Position numbers and translations under genes: made by a program
NCBI RefSeq assembly: GCF_002358085.1
Contig: NZ_NTJD01000002.1
Span: 340,387-404,386 of the forward strand
DNA length: 64,000 nucleotides
Source of the DNA: Pseudothioclava arenosa
Lineage (GTDB): Bacteria; Pseudomonadota; Alphaproteobacteria; Rhodobacterales; Rhodobacteraceae
Direction of reading: 5' to 3'
Notes under the pieces: model-generated
Told to the model about the DNA's origin: nothing
What the model saw: the letters and a program-made list of their open reading frames with translations, nothing else
Databases searched by the model: none
Shown: positions 28,297 to 40,609 of the stretch, piece after piece
Position numbering within the stretch: position 1 is the stretch's first letter
How the letters are laid out: every line of letters starts with the position of its first letter

Positions 28297-29400
28297 CTAG
28301 TCCTCGTCTTCTGCGAGCAGGTAGATCTCGCCCTCGGCCTCCATTTCGCGGATCGCCGCGACCAGCTCGCCCGCCGCCTCTTCGGCATCCTTGTCCTTGA
28401 CCTTGCCGAGCGCCTCGATCTCGTCGCGCAGGCTTGCGGCCATGCGCTGCGAAATATTGTCGAGGATGAAGGCCACGGTTTTTTCGTCGGCGCCGCGCGC
28501 GCCCGCCAGTGCCACGACCACGCGCGCCTGATCGAGTTTGCGCAGGATTTTGGGGATGTCGCGCGGGTCGATGCGGGCGGGAATGTTGGTAAAGGTAAAG
28601 ATCGCGCGCCGGACCTGTTCGGCAAAAGCCTCGTCTTCTTCCTCTAGGCCCTGCAACACCGAGTCACGCGTGGCGGCGGCCGAATAGTTGAGGATCGCGC
28701 CGACGCGCTCGACCGGGCCGGTGTCGAACGCCTTGACCGGTTGCGCCTCGAGTTGCTGCGACAGCGCCATGCCGATCCGGTGCACCGTATCGGGCGAGAC
28801 ATTCCCGGTGAGCGACACCGCATAAGCCACGCGGCGGGCCTTGTCGCCGGGCAGGCGCCCGAGCAGATCGGCGGCCTTGGCGACCGAGAGTTTCGACAGG
28901 ACGACGGCGCCCACCTCGGTGCTTTCCAGCTCCAGAACCGGGGCCAGAACCTCGGGCGCGAGGCCCGCGATCCGCTCCCACGGGTCGGCGCGCGAACTGC
29001 CCGAGGCGAGCCTGCGCAGCCGCGTTGTGGCGCCGGGGCTCAGTTGCCCGTCCAAGAGGCTCAGCGCTCGGTCGATGCCGCCCGGAAAGGCGATGCCGGC
29101 GGCTTCGAGCGTGGTCAGGAATTCGCGCAGCACTTCGTCGAGCGTGTCGCGATCGACCAGCCGCAGGTTCGCGATGGCCTGCGTGAGGTCGGCTTGCTGA
29201 TCGTCGCTGAGTTCTGCCAGCGGCAGTTTCACTCCCTCCGCCGCGAGCATCCGCACCACGATCGCGGCCTTTTGCTTGCGGGTCAGGCCGGGGCGGGGCG
29301 CGCCCGGCGCAAGGGGTGGCAGGGCGGACCCCACCGGATCGGCGCCGCCAAAGGGGCCGAGCGGTTTGTCGAGTTTCGCCAGCGGCGTGAGCGCGTTCAC
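28297..29400 (-). CDS. FliG-like flagellar motor switch protein, divergent orphan
   Basis: A 367-aa protein resembling the rotor/switch protein FliG over its N-, middle and C-terminal helical domains: the entry TRKQKAAIVVRML, the middle domain APVLELESTEVGAVVLSKL, and the C-terminal VRRAIFTFTNIPARIDPRDIPKILRKLD. The EHPQ motif that in FliG contacts FliM is replaced by ESTE, and the end is a strongly acidic tail. No other flagellar gene is nearby; it lies between gap and purB. Start is GTG at 29400 with GGAGGATG upstream. It may be a second FliG or have a different partner; the canonical fliG should be in the flagellar cluster if the organism swims. Confidence 0.8.
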   Translation of the reverse strand: MNALTPLAKLDKPLGPFGGADPVGSALPPLAPGAPRPGLTRKQKAAIVVRMLAAEGVKLPLAELSDDQQADLTQAIANLRLVDRDTLDEVLREFLTTLEAAGIAFPGGIDRALSLLDGQLSPGATTRLRRLASGSSRADPWERIAGLAPEVLAPVLELESTEVGAVVLSKLSVAKAADLLGRLPGDKARRVAYAVSLTGNVSPDTVHRIGMALSQQLEAQPVKAFDTGPVERVGAILNYSAAATRDSVLQGLEEEDEAFAEQVRRAIFTFTNIPARIDPRDIPKILRKLDQARVVVALAGARGADEKTVAFILDNISQRMAASLRDEIEALGKVKDKDAEEAAGELVAAIREMEAEGEIYLLAEDED

Positions 29401-29483
29401 CTGTCATCCTCCGAGTCCGAGGCGTCACAGGCGACCTTGCCACAGGGGCGGTTAAGGCGAGCTTACCGACGGCGAGGAATGCC

Positions 29484-29636
29484 TCAGCTGCTCATCGGCT
29501 CGCAGGTCTTGGTCTGCGTGTTCCAGCTGTGCCCCTCGGGGCAGGACATCGAGGCGGCATGCTCGCGGCCACATTCCGCAAAGGCGGCGAGAGGCGAAAG
29601 GCCGAGTACGAGCGCTACAATCAAACTGCGTGTCAT
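29484..29636 (-). CDS. small secreted cysteine-containing protein
   Basis: A 50-aa protein with a clear signal peptide MTRSLIVALVLGLSPLAAFA, giving a mature peptide of about 30 residues with three Cys (ECGREHAASMSCPEGHSWN and KTCEPM). The C-xxG-xxWN-xxxxxC pattern resembles half of a chitin-binding (CBM14-like) module, but is too short to call. AGGGAGAA precedes the ATG at 29636. It lies 56 bp after the purB terminator, so it must have its own promoter. Function unknown. Confidence 0.65.
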   Translation of the reverse strand: MTRSLIVALVLGLSPLAAFAECGREHAASMSCPEGHSWNTQTKTCEPMSS

Positions 29637-29691
29637 CGTCGTTCTCCCTGATGATCCGATCAGGAAACCACGAATCAGTGGCCCTCTCCTA

Positions 29692-29720
29692 AGAAAAACG
29701 CCCGGGACGAGGCCCGGGCG
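29692..29720 (-). terminator. terminator of purB
   Basis: Perfect 8-bp stem CGCCCGGG / CCCGGGCG with a 6-base loop, followed on the minus strand by TTTTTCTT. About 20 bases after the purB stop. Confidence 0.9.
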
Positions 29721-29742
29721 CTGTCGTATTCGCGTGATCCGC

Positions 29743-31047
29743 TTATTCGCCGAACACCCGGCGGAAGATCGTGTCGACATGTTTGGTGTGGTAATCCATG
29801 TCGAATTTCGCGTTGATCGCATCGACGCCAAGCGCCGCGACCACGTCCTTGTCGGCCAGCAGTTGCTCGCGGAAATCGACGCGCTCTTCCCAGACCTTCA
29901 GGGCGTTGCGCTGCACCATCGCATAGGCATCCTCGCGCGACACGCCCGCCTGGGTCAGCGCCAGCAGCACGCGCTGGCTCATCACGAGGCCGGGGAACTT
30001 GTTCATATTGTCGAGCATGTTCTGCGGGAAGATCAGCATCTTCTCGACGACGCCGGCCAGCCGGTTCAGCGCGAAATCGAGGGTGATCGTCGCGTCCGGG
30101 CCGATGCCGCGCTCGACCGAGCTGTGCGAGATGTCACGCTCGTGCCAGAGCGCCACGTTCTCCATCGCCGGGATCACCGTCATCCGCACCAGGCGGGCCA
30201 GACCGGTGAGGTTCTCGGTCAGCACCGGGTTCTTCTTGTGCGGCATCGCCGACGAGCCTTTCTGGCCCATCGAGAAGAATTCCGCGCCTTCCAGAACTTC
30301 GGTACGCTGCATGTGGCGGATCTCGATCGCGACGTTCTCGATCGAGGAGGCGATGACGCCGAGAGTGGCAAAGAACATCGCGTGGCGGTCGCGCGGGATC
30401 ACCTGCGTCGAGATCGGCTCGGGGCGCAGGCCCAGCTTCTCGCAGACATGCTCCTCGACCGCCGGGTCGATATTGGCAAAGGTGCCGACCGCGCCCGAGA
30501 TCGCGCCGGTGGCAACTTCCCAGCGGGCTTTTTCGAGGCGGTTCTTGTTACGGTCCATCTCGGCGTAGAAGCGCGCGAAGGTCAGGCCCATGGTGGTGGG
30601 CTCGGCGTGGATGCCGTGCGAGCGGCCGACGCGGACGGTGTTTTTATGCTCGTAGGCGCGTTTCTTCAGCGCGGCCAGGACCTTGTCCATATCGGCCAGG
30701 AGGATGTCGGCGGCGCGCACCAGCTGCACGTTCAGGCAGGTATCAAGCACATCCGACGAGGTCATGCCCTGATGCACGAAGCGCGCCTCTTCCGAGCCGA
30801 CATGCTCGGCCAGATGGGTCAGGAAGGCGATCACGTCATGCTTGGTCACCGCTTCGATCTCGTCGATGCGATCGACGTCGAATTCCACGTCCTTGGCCTT
30901 CCAGACGGCCTCGGCGTTTTCCTTCGGGATCACCCCCAGCGCCGCCTGCGCGTCGCAGGCATGGGCTTCGATCTCATACCAGATCTTGAACTTGGTCGCG
31001 GGTTCCCAGATATCGACCATCTCTTTGCGGGCATAACGCGGGATCAT
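29743..31047 (-). CDS. purB: adenylosuccinate lyase
   Basis: Catalyses two fumarate-releasing steps in purine synthesis (SAICAR to AICAR, adenylosuccinate to AMP). The 434-aa protein begins MIPRYARKEMVDIWEP, has HEYDVIAF-like TKHDVIAFLTHL and HQGMTSSDVLDT, and the fumarase/aspartase signature GSSAMPHKKNP, whose flexible loop holds the catalytic Ser. Length and motifs are standard. Followed by a strong terminator; the orphan FliG gene lies further downstream. Confidence 0.97.
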   Translation of the reverse strand: MIPRYARKEMVDIWEPATKFKIWYEIEAHACDAQAALGVIPKENAEAVWKAKDVEFDVDRIDEIEAVTKHDVIAFLTHLAEHVGSEEARFVHQGMTSSDVLDTCLNVQLVRAADILLADMDKVLAALKKRAYEHKNTVRVGRSHGIHAEPTTMGLTFARFYAEMDRNKNRLEKARWEVATGAISGAVGTFANIDPAVEEHVCEKLGLRPEPISTQVIPRDRHAMFFATLGVIASSIENVAIEIRHMQRTEVLEGAEFFSMGQKGSSAMPHKKNPVLTENLTGLARLVRMTVIPAMENVALWHERDISHSSVERGIGPDATITLDFALNRLAGVVEKMLIFPQNMLDNMNKFPGLVMSQRVLLALTQAGVSREDAYAMVQRNALKVWEERVDFREQLLADKDVVAALGVDAINAKFDMDYHTKHVDTIFRRVFGE

Positions 31048-31128
31048 CGGCAGCGGCCTTTCGATTGTATGGGTTTTGCCGGGCTTCTAGACTGCGTAGG
31101 GCGGCGGGGCAAGGCAAAGGCAGGGGCA

Positions 31129-31545
31129 ATGGTTCCGGGATTGGCGGATTTTAAGGGCGATTGGCGGATTTCGCGGGTGATCGTGCCACGCGGTGCGCCC
31201 GAGGCGCGGCTCGAAGGGCGGGCGCGGTTCCGCCCCGAGGGTGCGGGGCTGCTTTACCACGAGGAGGGCGAGTTGATCCTGCCCGGCCAGCCGCCGATCC
31301 GGGCCGAGCGCAGCTATCTGTGGCGCGAAGGCGGGGCGGGGATCGTGGTCGATTACGCCGATGGCCGCCCGTTTCACGAGTTTGACCCGGCCCGGCCAAG
31401 GGCCGCGCATTGGTGCGACCCCGATGATTACCGCGTGCGCTATGATTTCACGCGCTGGCCGCTCTGGCGCGCCGAGTGGGAGGTGAGCGGGCCACGCAAG
31501 GATTACGTCATGATTACCGACTATCGCCGGGATGACGCAGCGTAA
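31129..31545 (+). CDS. DUF6314 family protein
   Basis: A 138-aa soluble, beta-rich protein with MVPGLADFKGDWRISRVIVP at the start and repeated short strands ending in Asp/Arg-rich CDPDDYRVRYDFTRWPLWRAEWEVSGPRKDY segments. This pattern, especially the DxYxVxYDF and final KDYxMxxxY, is that of DUF6314, a family mainly of Rhodobacterales and fungi with lipocalin-like predicted fold. Divergent from purB. The start at 31129 follows a weak CAGGGG. Function unknown. Confidence 0.7.
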   Translation: MVPGLADFKGDWRISRVIVPRGAPEARLEGRARFRPEGAGLLYHEEGELILPGQPPIRAERSYLWREGGAGIVVDYADGRPFHEFDPARPRAAHWCDPDDYRVRYDFTRWPLWRAEWEVSGPRKDYVMITDYRRDDAA

Positions 31546-31628
31546 CTATGCGTTGCGGGCCGCCCGGCCATGGCTGCAGTTGACCGCGCCTGCCGCAGCG
31601 CAGAACATCGGCGCAAAGGGAGACACGC

Positions 31629-32060
31629 ATGACCGACCAACTCGCCCCCGAGATCGAGGCCCGCATCCGCGAAAGCTTTGCGAAACAGCCGATGATGGAA
31701 ACTGTCGGCGGTGAGATCGTCGAGATCGCGCCCGGTCGCATCGTGATCGAGGCCCCGATCCGCGAAGGGTTGCGTCAGCAACAGGGCTTTGCCCATGCCG
31801 GTCTGATCTTCACGCTGGGCGACAATGCGGCGGGCTATGCGGCGCTGAGCGTGATGCCGCCGGGCTCCGAGGTGCTTTCGGTCGAGCTCAAGATCAACCT
31901 GCTTTCGCCGGGGCTCGGCCGGCTGGTGGCCGAGGGCCGGGTGCTCAAGCCCGGCCGTCGTCTGGTCGTGGTCGCCGCCGATGTCTGGGGCGTCGATGAG
32001 AGCGGCGCGCGCAAGCTGGTCGCCGCCCTGCAGGGTACGATGATCCCGGTGACGGTTTAA
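31629..32060 (+). CDS. PaaI family hotdog-fold thioesterase
   Basis: A 143-aa acyl-CoA thioesterase-like protein. The hotdog core is visible: a long strand-helix-strand with GFAHAGLIFTLGDNAAGYAAL, where the (H)GG-like helix start and Asp/Asn of the active site lie, followed by VLSVELKINLLSPGLG, the typical substrate-tunnel strand. Substrate unknown. It follows the DUF6314 gene by about 80 bp in the same direction, and its TAA overlaps the convergent TM2 gene's TAA in a shared TTAA. Confidence 0.88.
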   Translation: MTDQLAPEIEARIRESFAKQPMMETVGGEIVEIAPGRIVIEAPIREGLRQQQGFAHAGLIFTLGDNAAGYAALSVMPPGSEVLSVELKINLLSPGLGRLVAEGRVLKPGRRLVVVAADVWGVDESGARKLVAALQGTMIPVTV

Positions 32061-32368
32061 GCCGTCTGCCGCGAGAACTGCCAGCGCAGGATCGCGCGGT
32101 CCTCGGCGATCATGCCGGGGATCAGCAGCGCATCAATCAGCCACCACAGCCCCACCACCGCCAGCGGCAGGTAGCCGATCAGGATGATCGACAGCGCCGA
32201 GCCGATGCCGAAGAGCATCAGCATCAAAAGCCCCGAGCCCCAGCGCCCGAGGTAGAAGCGATGCGCACCGAGCATGCCGAGGAAGAACCACAGCAGATAG
32301 GCGGCAAGCGGCGAGGGCGCCTCGTTGGCGACCCGCTGTTCGATATAAAGGGCACGAGCGTCGGTCAT
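32057..32368 (-). CDS. TM2 domain membrane protein
   Basis: A 103-aa protein with two hydrophobic helices joined by the TM2 motif: LLWFFLGMLGAHRFYLGRWGSG, then an alternating hydrophobic region and GLWWLIDALLIPGMI. The family is small, widespread and of unknown function. AAGGAGG lies just before ATG 32368. Its stop codon shares the palindrome TTAA with the convergent thioesterase stop, leaving no space for a terminator between them. Confidence 0.9.
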   Translation of the reverse strand: MTDARALYIEQRVANEAPSPLAAYLLWFFLGMLGAHRFYLGRWGSGLLMLMLFGIGSALSIILIGYLPLAVVGLWWLIDALLIPGMIAEDRAILRWQFSRQTA

Positions 32369-32429
32369 GTGAGCCTCCTTAACATGCGCTTGATATGGGG
32401 AGGATCGGCCCGCGTTCAAGGGCGGGCCC

Positions 32430-33395
32430 TCAGAACAGGCGCTTGTCGAGCCGGGTGCGGATCAGCAGGGCAGTGACCGCCAGTGCGCCCAGAACCGAGA
32501 TCAGGTAGACCTCGGCGCGGGGCAGGGTGAAGGTGCGGCTCAGCACGATGACAAAGGCGACATGGAGGAAATAGATCCCCGTCGCCGCCGTCCCCAGCGG
32601 CAGGCGCGCAAGCCAGCCGGGCAGGGCGGGTGCGGAGGCCGCAGCCGCGACCAGCGCGGGGCAGGCGAGCACGGCGGCGATCAGAGTCTCGGGGGCGAGC
32701 GGGTGATCGGGATGGGCCAGCAGTCGCAGCCCCCAGCTTTCGCCGACCGCCAGCACCAGCCCGGCCAGCCCCAGCCCCAGCGCCGGGCCAAAGCCCATCC
32801 GTGCGGACAGCCCGCTGCGCCGCAACAGATGCCCGAACAGGAAGAACGGCAGCCCCACCAGCAGCCCGTTGCGCACTTCGGCCGGCCAGATCCCCTTCGG
32901 GATCAGTTGCAACAGATGCCCCGATTGCAGCCCGTAGCCCAAGGCAAACAACGCCAGCGCCAACGCCAGCAAAGGCCCGTTGCGCCAGCGCCAGACCAGG
33001 CTCGCCGCCGCGATCGCCATCGCCAGCCCGGTCAGGAACCACAGATGCCACCAGCCATAGATCCAGAGCTTGGCATAGGCCCAGAGCGGGTTGTCGACCA
33101 GCAAGAGCTTCCACCACAGCGGCGTGTAAAGCGTCAGCCAGATCAGATGCAGCTTGAGATAGCGCCAGACCATCCGCCCGCTGCGCCCGGGCAGTTCGGG
33201 GCGAAACAGGAACCCCGCCACCACGAAGAACCCCGGCACCGCCACCCGCGCAAGCCCGTTGCCCAAGAGCCAGGTCGCCTCGACCGAGACCCCCTTGAAC
33301 GGGTTGGCGTGGATCGTCACCACCAGCAGCGCCAGGCAGAGCTTCAGCAGATCAAGCCCGGCAAGGCGAGATGAGGGGGCAGGGGGCGCAGACAT
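32430..33395 (-). CDS. acyltransferase 3 family membrane protein (OafA/WecH type)
   Basis: A 321-aa integral membrane acyltransferase with about ten helices. The start RLAGLDLLKLCLALLVVTIHA carries the family's catalytic His near the end of the first helix (VVTIHANPF), followed by FFVVAGFLFRPEL. Such enzymes O-acetylate or otherwise acylate sugars of surface polysaccharides or peptidoglycan. The acceptor is unknown. It sits between the TM2 gene and acnA on the same strand; the acnA terminator separates them. Confidence 0.85.
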   Translation of the reverse strand: MSAPPAPSSRLAGLDLLKLCLALLVVTIHANPFKGVSVEATWLLGNGLARVAVPGFFVVAGFLFRPELPGRSGRMVWRYLKLHLIWLTLYTPLWWKLLLVDNPLWAYAKLWIYGWWHLWFLTGLAMAIAAASLVWRWRNGPLLALALALFALGYGLQSGHLLQLIPKGIWPAEVRNGLLVGLPFFLFGHLLRRSGLSARMGFGPALGLGLAGLVLAVGESWGLRLLAHPDHPLAPETLIAAVLACPALVAAAASAPALPGWLARLPLGTAATGIYFLHVAFVIVLSRTFTLPRAEVYLISVLGALAVTALLIRTRLDKRLF

Positions 33396-33440
33396 CGGGT
33401 CACCGCACTTGAAACAGCCGGATCGGCCCGGCCCGCCACG

Positions 33441-33465
33441 AAAAAGGCCCCGCCGAAGCAGGGCC
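33441..33465 (-). terminator. terminator of acnA
   Basis: On the minus strand GGCCCTGC-TTCG-GCGGGGCC, an 8-bp stem with one G-U pair closed by a TTCG tetraloop, followed by TTTTT. About 20 bases after the acnA stop. Confidence 0.9.
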
Positions 33466-33485
33466 CTTTCCGGTATCAGAAGGCT

Positions 33486-36239
<2,754 letters not shown>

Positions 36240-36324
36240 GAGAAGGCCTCCCGTTGAATATATGGCTATTGCTAGCGTGTGTTTGCCCCATCGCATAGAG
36301 TCGTTCAAGAGGGCATGGATAAAA

Positions 36325-36342
36325 TGTATACCATTGCATACA
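36325..36342. promoter_or_regulatory. dyad in the acnA / DUF1223 spacer
   Basis: TGTAT-N8-ATACA, in the AT-rich part of the divergent spacer, 86 bp from the acnA start. Spacing and TGTATAC/GCATACA half-sites resemble operators of GntR-family regulators, but none is encoded here. Confidence 0.35.
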
Positions 36343-36515
36343 GAATTTCCACCCAATTCACCCCGGCGGCCGAAGGATGCGGCGGTGCGGCGCTGGATTG
36401 CTGCGCGGCAGCGGCCCGAAATGGGCGTTTTTCGGGGCTGTGATCGCTCACGACTCGCGGGAAATCGCAAAACCTTGATTGGCAAAGCCCCCCCCCTCGG
36501 CTTAGGAGTGAAGCC

Positions 36516-37424
36516 ATGACAGGACTGGCTTTCATAACACGTGCGACTTTCGGAATGGCCGCGGGACTCGGATTTGCGGTTCTGGCCTCGCTGGGGCCGG
36601 CGCGGGCCGATGACCTGCCTGCGGCGGTCGGCGCGGCCCCGGGGGCTGCCGCCGCGATGCAATCTGCGCCGTCGCCTGCCGCCTCCGACGAGGCGCAGAC
36701 GCGTGGCCTGGTCGAAGACGTGGCCGCCGCGCTTGGCAAAAGCGCGCTCTCGCTGCGCCCGATCACGCAAAGCCCTGTCGTCATCGAACTTTTTACCTCG
36801 CAGGGTTGCTCGTCCTGCCCGCCCGCCGATGCGCTGCTGGCCGAGCTCGCGCAACGTGACGACGTGATCCCGCTGGCGCTGCATGTCGACTATTGGGATT
36901 ACCTCGGCTGGGAGGACCCCTTTGCCCAGCCGTCCTTCACCGCGCGCCAGAAGGCCTATGCCTATGCCGCCGGAGAGCGCACGATCTACACGCCGCAGAT
37001 GATCGTCGAGGGTGGCGAGGCGCTGGTCGGTCCGCAGGCCGACACGCTGGAGGCCTTGATTCGCAAGGGCAAGGACGCGGCCGACCCGGTCGGCATCGCG
37101 GTTTCGGGCGCGGCGGGGAAGTACGAGATCGAGATCTGGTCGGATAACCCGCTCGACCAGCCCACCGTCGTGCAGATCGTCCGCTATGCCCCCGAGGCGC
37201 GGGTCAAGATCCTGCGTGGAGAGAATGCCGGGATCGAGATGGATTATGCCAATGTCGTCACCAGCTGGCATGCGGTGGCGCAATGGGATGGCAAGGCGCC
37301 GACGCGGCTGACCGCGACGCTCGAAGGCGAGGAGCCTGCCGTGGTGATCGTGCAAAGCGCGCTGCCCGGGCGCAAGGCGCCGCTGCCGGGCCCGATCCTT
37401 GCGGCGGCCCGGCTGGATCGCTGA
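36516..37424 (+). CDS. DUF1223 family exported thioredoxin-like protein
   Basis: A 302-aa protein with an N-terminal hydrophobic segment (about 10-30) ending ARADD, fitting a signal peptide or anchor, an Ala/Pro linker, and a thioredoxin-like DUF1223 domain from about residue 85: [25 protein letters not shown] has the CxxC pair at the start of a helix, and [15 protein letters not shown] is the most conserved family block. The function is unknown; a periplasmic thiol role is inferred from the fold. Divergent from acnA, a neighbourhood that recurs in Rhodobacterales. Its stop abuts that of the convergent DMT exporter. Confidence 0.88.
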   Translation: MTGLAFITRATFGMAAGLGFAVLASLGPARADDLPAAVGAAPGAAAAMQSAPSPAASDEAQTRGLVEDVAAALGKSALSLRPITQSPVVIELFTSQGCSSCPPADALLAELAQRDDVIPLALHVDYWDYLGWEDPFAQPSFTARQKAYAYAAGERTIYTPQMIVEGGEALVGPQADTLEALIRKGKDAADPVGIAVSGAAGKYEIEIWSDNPLDQPTVVQIVRYAPEARVKILRGENAGIEMDYANVVTSWHAVAQWDGKAPTRLTATLEGEEPAVVIVQSALPGRKAPLPGPILAAARLDR

Positions 37425-38357
37425 TCAGGCCGCGCGTCGCGTCGCCTGCCGTTCGCGCCACCAGACATAGACGCCCGCCGCTGTGATGATCGCCGCGCCA
37501 AGGATGGTGTAGCCATCCGGCCATTGTCCGAAGAACAGCGCCCCCCAGAAGGCCGAGAACACCAGCCCGAGATAGCCGAAGGGCGCGAGCAGCCCGGCTT
37601 CGGTCTCGGCGAAGGCCATGATCAGGAACGCCTGACCAGCCGCCCCCAGCACGCCCACCAGCGCGAAAAGCCACAGATCGCCTGTCGCGACCGGCGCCCA
37701 GAACAGCGGCACGGCGAGCGAGGTGATCGTCAGCCCCACCACCGCCGACCAGAGCATCGAGGTGCCCGTCGACTCGGTGCGCACGGCCCGCGTCAGCAGC
37801 GCCCCAGCCGCATAGACAAAAGCCCCGCAGATCGCGTAAAGCCCCGCCGGTTCGAAGGCGCCCATCCCGGGGCGCAGGATGATCAGCGCGCCGACAAAGG
37901 CGATGGCGATCCCGACCAGACGCCGTGGCCCGAGGCTCTCGCCCAGGAACAGCGCCGCGCCGAGCGTGATCAGCATCGGGTTGATGTCGAAGAGCGCCGC
38001 CGCCTCGGCCAGCCCGATCTGCTGGATCGCGAGGAAATAAAGGGTCACCGTGGCGATCTGCGTCAGCGCGCGCAGGAATTGCAGCCCCGGTCGGCGCGAG
38101 CGGAACACGCGCGGCGCACGCGCGCGAAAAATCGCGACGATCACCACGAAATTCACGGCAAACCGCGCCCAGACGATCTGGCCGGGGTGATAGCGCTGGG
38201 TCAACTCCTTGGCGAAAGCGTCCATCAGCGTGAAGATCAAAAGCGCCGCTGCCAGAAGCGCAATGCCCCGGCCGAACCCGGACCCCGGAAGGAACCGAGT
38301 AAAAAGTGGGGGCACGATGGCCCCCCCTTCCGGTTTCAGATCGTCCGCCTTGCTCAC
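37425..38357 (-). CDS. DMT family transporter (EamA type)
   Basis: A 310-aa membrane protein with about ten helices arranged as two EamA repeats (about 30-165 and 170-305); the second-repeat starts with [20 protein letters not shown] and both contain the Pro/Glu end typical of the family ([26 protein letters not shown]). Substrate cannot be predicted; many such proteins export metabolites or amino acids. Start is GTG at 38357 and overlaps the transketolase stop as GTGA, so it is translated from the tkt transcript. Confidence 0.88.
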   Translation of the reverse strand: MSKADDLKPEGGAIVPPLFTRFLPGSGFGRGIALLAAALLIFTLMDAFAKELTQRYHPGQIVWARFAVNFVVIVAIFRARAPRVFRSRRPGLQFLRALTQIATVTLYFLAIQQIGLAEAAALFDINPMLITLGAALFLGESLGPRRLVGIAIAFVGALIILRPGMGAFEPAGLYAICGAFVYAAGALLTRAVRTESTGTSMLWSAVVGLTITSLAVPLFWAPVATGDLWLFALVGVLGAAGQAFLIMAFAETEAGLLAPFGYLGLVFSAFWGALFFGQWPDGYTILGAAIITAAGVYVWWRERQATRRAA

Positions 38358-40372
38358 AGCAGCGACTTGACGGTTTCGGCCACGTTCTCGGGGGTGATGC
38401 CGAATTTCGCGTAAAGCTCGTCGGCGGGGGCCGAGGCGCCGAAGCGGTCCATGCCGACAAAGCCCGCCTTGCCGTCACGCCCACGCTCGCCCAGGAGCCA
38501 GCGGTCCCAGGGCTGGCGCACGGCGGCCTCGACGGCCACGCGCACCGCGCCCGCGGGCAGGATCTTGCGGCGATAGTTTTCGTCCTGCTGGGCGAAAAGC
38601 TCCATGCAGGGGACGGAGACCACGCGCGTACCGATCGCCTGCGCCTGCAGGATGTCGCGCGCCTTCAGCGCGATTTCCACTTCGGAGCCGGTCGCCATGA
38701 GGATCGCCTGACGCTTGCCCTCGGCCTCGCGGATCACATAGGCGCCGCGCTGGGTGAGGTTCTGCGTCTTGTGCTCGGTGCGCAGCGTCGGCAGGTTCTG
38801 ACGCGAGAGCGCGAGCACCGAAGGGGTGCCGGTCTGGCTCATCGCGATTTCCCAAGCCTCGGCGGTCTCGATCACATCCGCCGGGCGGAAGGTCAGCGTG
38901 TTGGGCGTGGCGCGGCAGATCGCCAGATGCTCGACCGGCTGGTGGGTCGGGCCGTCTTCGCCAAGGCCGATCGAGTCATGGGTCATGACATAGACCACCG
39001 GCTGGCGCATCAGCGCCGAGAGCCGCATCGCGCCGCGCGCGTAATCGGTGAAGCAGAAGAACGTGCCGCCATAGGGGCGCACGCCGCCATGCAGCGCCAT
39101 GCCGTTCATCGCCGCCGCCATCGCGTGCTCACGGATGCCGTAATGCACGTAGCGGCCCGCGCGGTTCTGCGCGTTGAAGACGGTCATTTCCTTGGATTTG
39201 GTGAGGTTCGAGCCGGTCAGGTCGGCCGAGCCGCCGATGGTTTCGGCCACGGCCGGGTTGATCGCGCCCAGCACCATTTCCGACGCCTTCCGGGTTGCGA
39301 CCTTGGGTGCGGCCTCGGATTGCTCTTTCTTGAACTTGCGGATCGCGCCAGCGAGCTTCGGCGAGACGCCCATGTCCATGATCCGGGCGAACTCGGCCTG
39401 CTTGCCCGCCGAAAGCTTGGCGAAACGCTCTTCCCAGGCGGCGCGCTCGGTCGCGCCACGCGCGCCGATCGCCTCCCATTGCGCCTTGATCTCGGCCGGG
39501 ATTTCGAACGGGCCATAGGGCCAGCCGTAGATTTCCTTGGTCGCGGCGATCTCGGCATCGCCCAAGGGCGCGCCATGGGCCGAGTAGCTGTCGGCCTTGT
39601 TCGGCGAGCCAAACCCGATGATCGTCTTGCAATCGACCAGCACCGGGCCCTTGGCTTTCTTGGCCGCGGTCAGCGCACGGTCGATATCGACCGGATCGTG
39701 CCCGTCGCAGGCCAGAACCGTCCAGCCCGAGGCCTCGAAACGCGCGCGCTGGTCGGTCTTGTCCGAGATCGAGACGCGCCCGTCGATGGTGATGTCATTG
39801 TTGTCCCACAGCACGATCAGGTTCGACAGTTCCTGCATGCCGGCCAGGCCGATCGCCTCTTGCGAGATGCCTTCCATCAGGCAGCCATCGCCCGCGATCA
39901 CCCAGGTGCGGTGGTTCTGGATCTTCTGGCCATAGCGCGCCTGCAGCGACTGCTCGGCCATCGCCATGCCGACCGCAGTCGAGATGCCCTGACCCAGCGG
40001 GCCGGTGGTGGTTTCTACCGCGTCGAGCAGGAAGTTTTCCGGGTGACCGGCGGTCTTCGCGCCCATCTGGCGGAAGTTCTTGATCTCTTCGAGCGTGACC
40101 TGCTTGTCGCCGCAGAGGTACAGCAGCGCGTAGATCAGCATCGAGCCATGGCCCGCCGACAGCACGAAACGGTCACGGTCGGCCCATTTCGGCGCCGAGG
40201 CGTCGAATTTCAGGTGGTTTTGGAACAGCACGGTCGCCACGTCGGCCATGCCCATCGGCATGCCGGGATGCCCCGAATTGGCGGCCTGAACCGCATCCAT
40301 CGCGAGCGCGCGAATGGCGGTGGCGAGCTTCCAGTGCTCGGGGTTCTTCTCACGCAGCGCGGCGATATCCAT
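38354..40372 (-). CDS. tkt: transketolase
   Basis: Thiamine-diphosphate enzyme of the pentose phosphate and Calvin-type pathways, moving two-carbon ketol units. The 672-aa protein has the classical elements: [13 protein letters not shown] near the start, the TPP motif region [16 protein letters not shown] through [11 protein letters not shown], and the transketolase signature in the second domain ([21 protein letters not shown]). Length is standard. It overlaps the DMT gene downstream by four bases. A 237-bp spacer separates it from the divergent coiled-coil gene. Other carbon-fixation genes are not present in the window. Confidence 0.96.
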   Translation of the reverse strand: MDIAALREKNPEHWKLATAIRALAMDAVQAANSGHPGMPMGMADVATVLFQNHLKFDASAPKWADRDRFVLSAGHGSMLIYALLYLCGDKQVTLEEIKNFRQMGAKTAGHPENFLLDAVETTTGPLGQGISTAVGMAMAEQSLQARYGQKIQNHRTWVIAGDGCLMEGISQEAIGLAGMQELSNLIVLWDNNDITIDGRVSISDKTDQRARFEASGWTVLACDGHDPVDIDRALTAAKKAKGPVLVDCKTIIGFGSPNKADSYSAHGAPLGDAEIAATKEIYGWPYGPFEIPAEIKAQWEAIGARGATERAAWEERFAKLSAGKQAEFARIMDMGVSPKLAGAIRKFKKEQSEAAPKVATRKASEMVLGAINPAVAETIGGSADLTGSNLTKSKEMTVFNAQNRAGRYVHYGIREHAMAAAMNGMALHGGVRPYGGTFFCFTDYARGAMRLSALMRQPVVYVMTHDSIGLGEDGPTHQPVEHLAICRATPNTLTFRPADVIETAEAWEIAMSQTGTPSVLALSRQNLPTLRTEHKTQNLTQRGAYVIREAEGKRQAILMATGSEVEIALKARDILQAQAIGTRVVSVPCMELFAQQDENYRRKILPAGAVRVAVEAAVRQPWDRWLLGERGRDGKAGFVGMDRFGASAPADELYAKFGITPENVAETVKSLL

Positions 40373-40609
40373 GGCAATCCTCTCGAACTCGGGGCTGTTG
40401 GCGATAACTTGGTCCTGATAGCAGGCTGATACGTAAGATCAAGCGCGACGCCCAAGTGCTTGATGCAAAAGGGTGGGATCGGCAGGGGGCATTCGCTAAG
40501 ATCGAGCCATCCTTTGGCGCGCGATTCGCTGCGCCGCATGAATTATTTGCTTCCCGTGCCGCGCTCTTGCAGCATTGGAAGACCAACGGATCTGGGACCG
40601 GAGCGGGGC

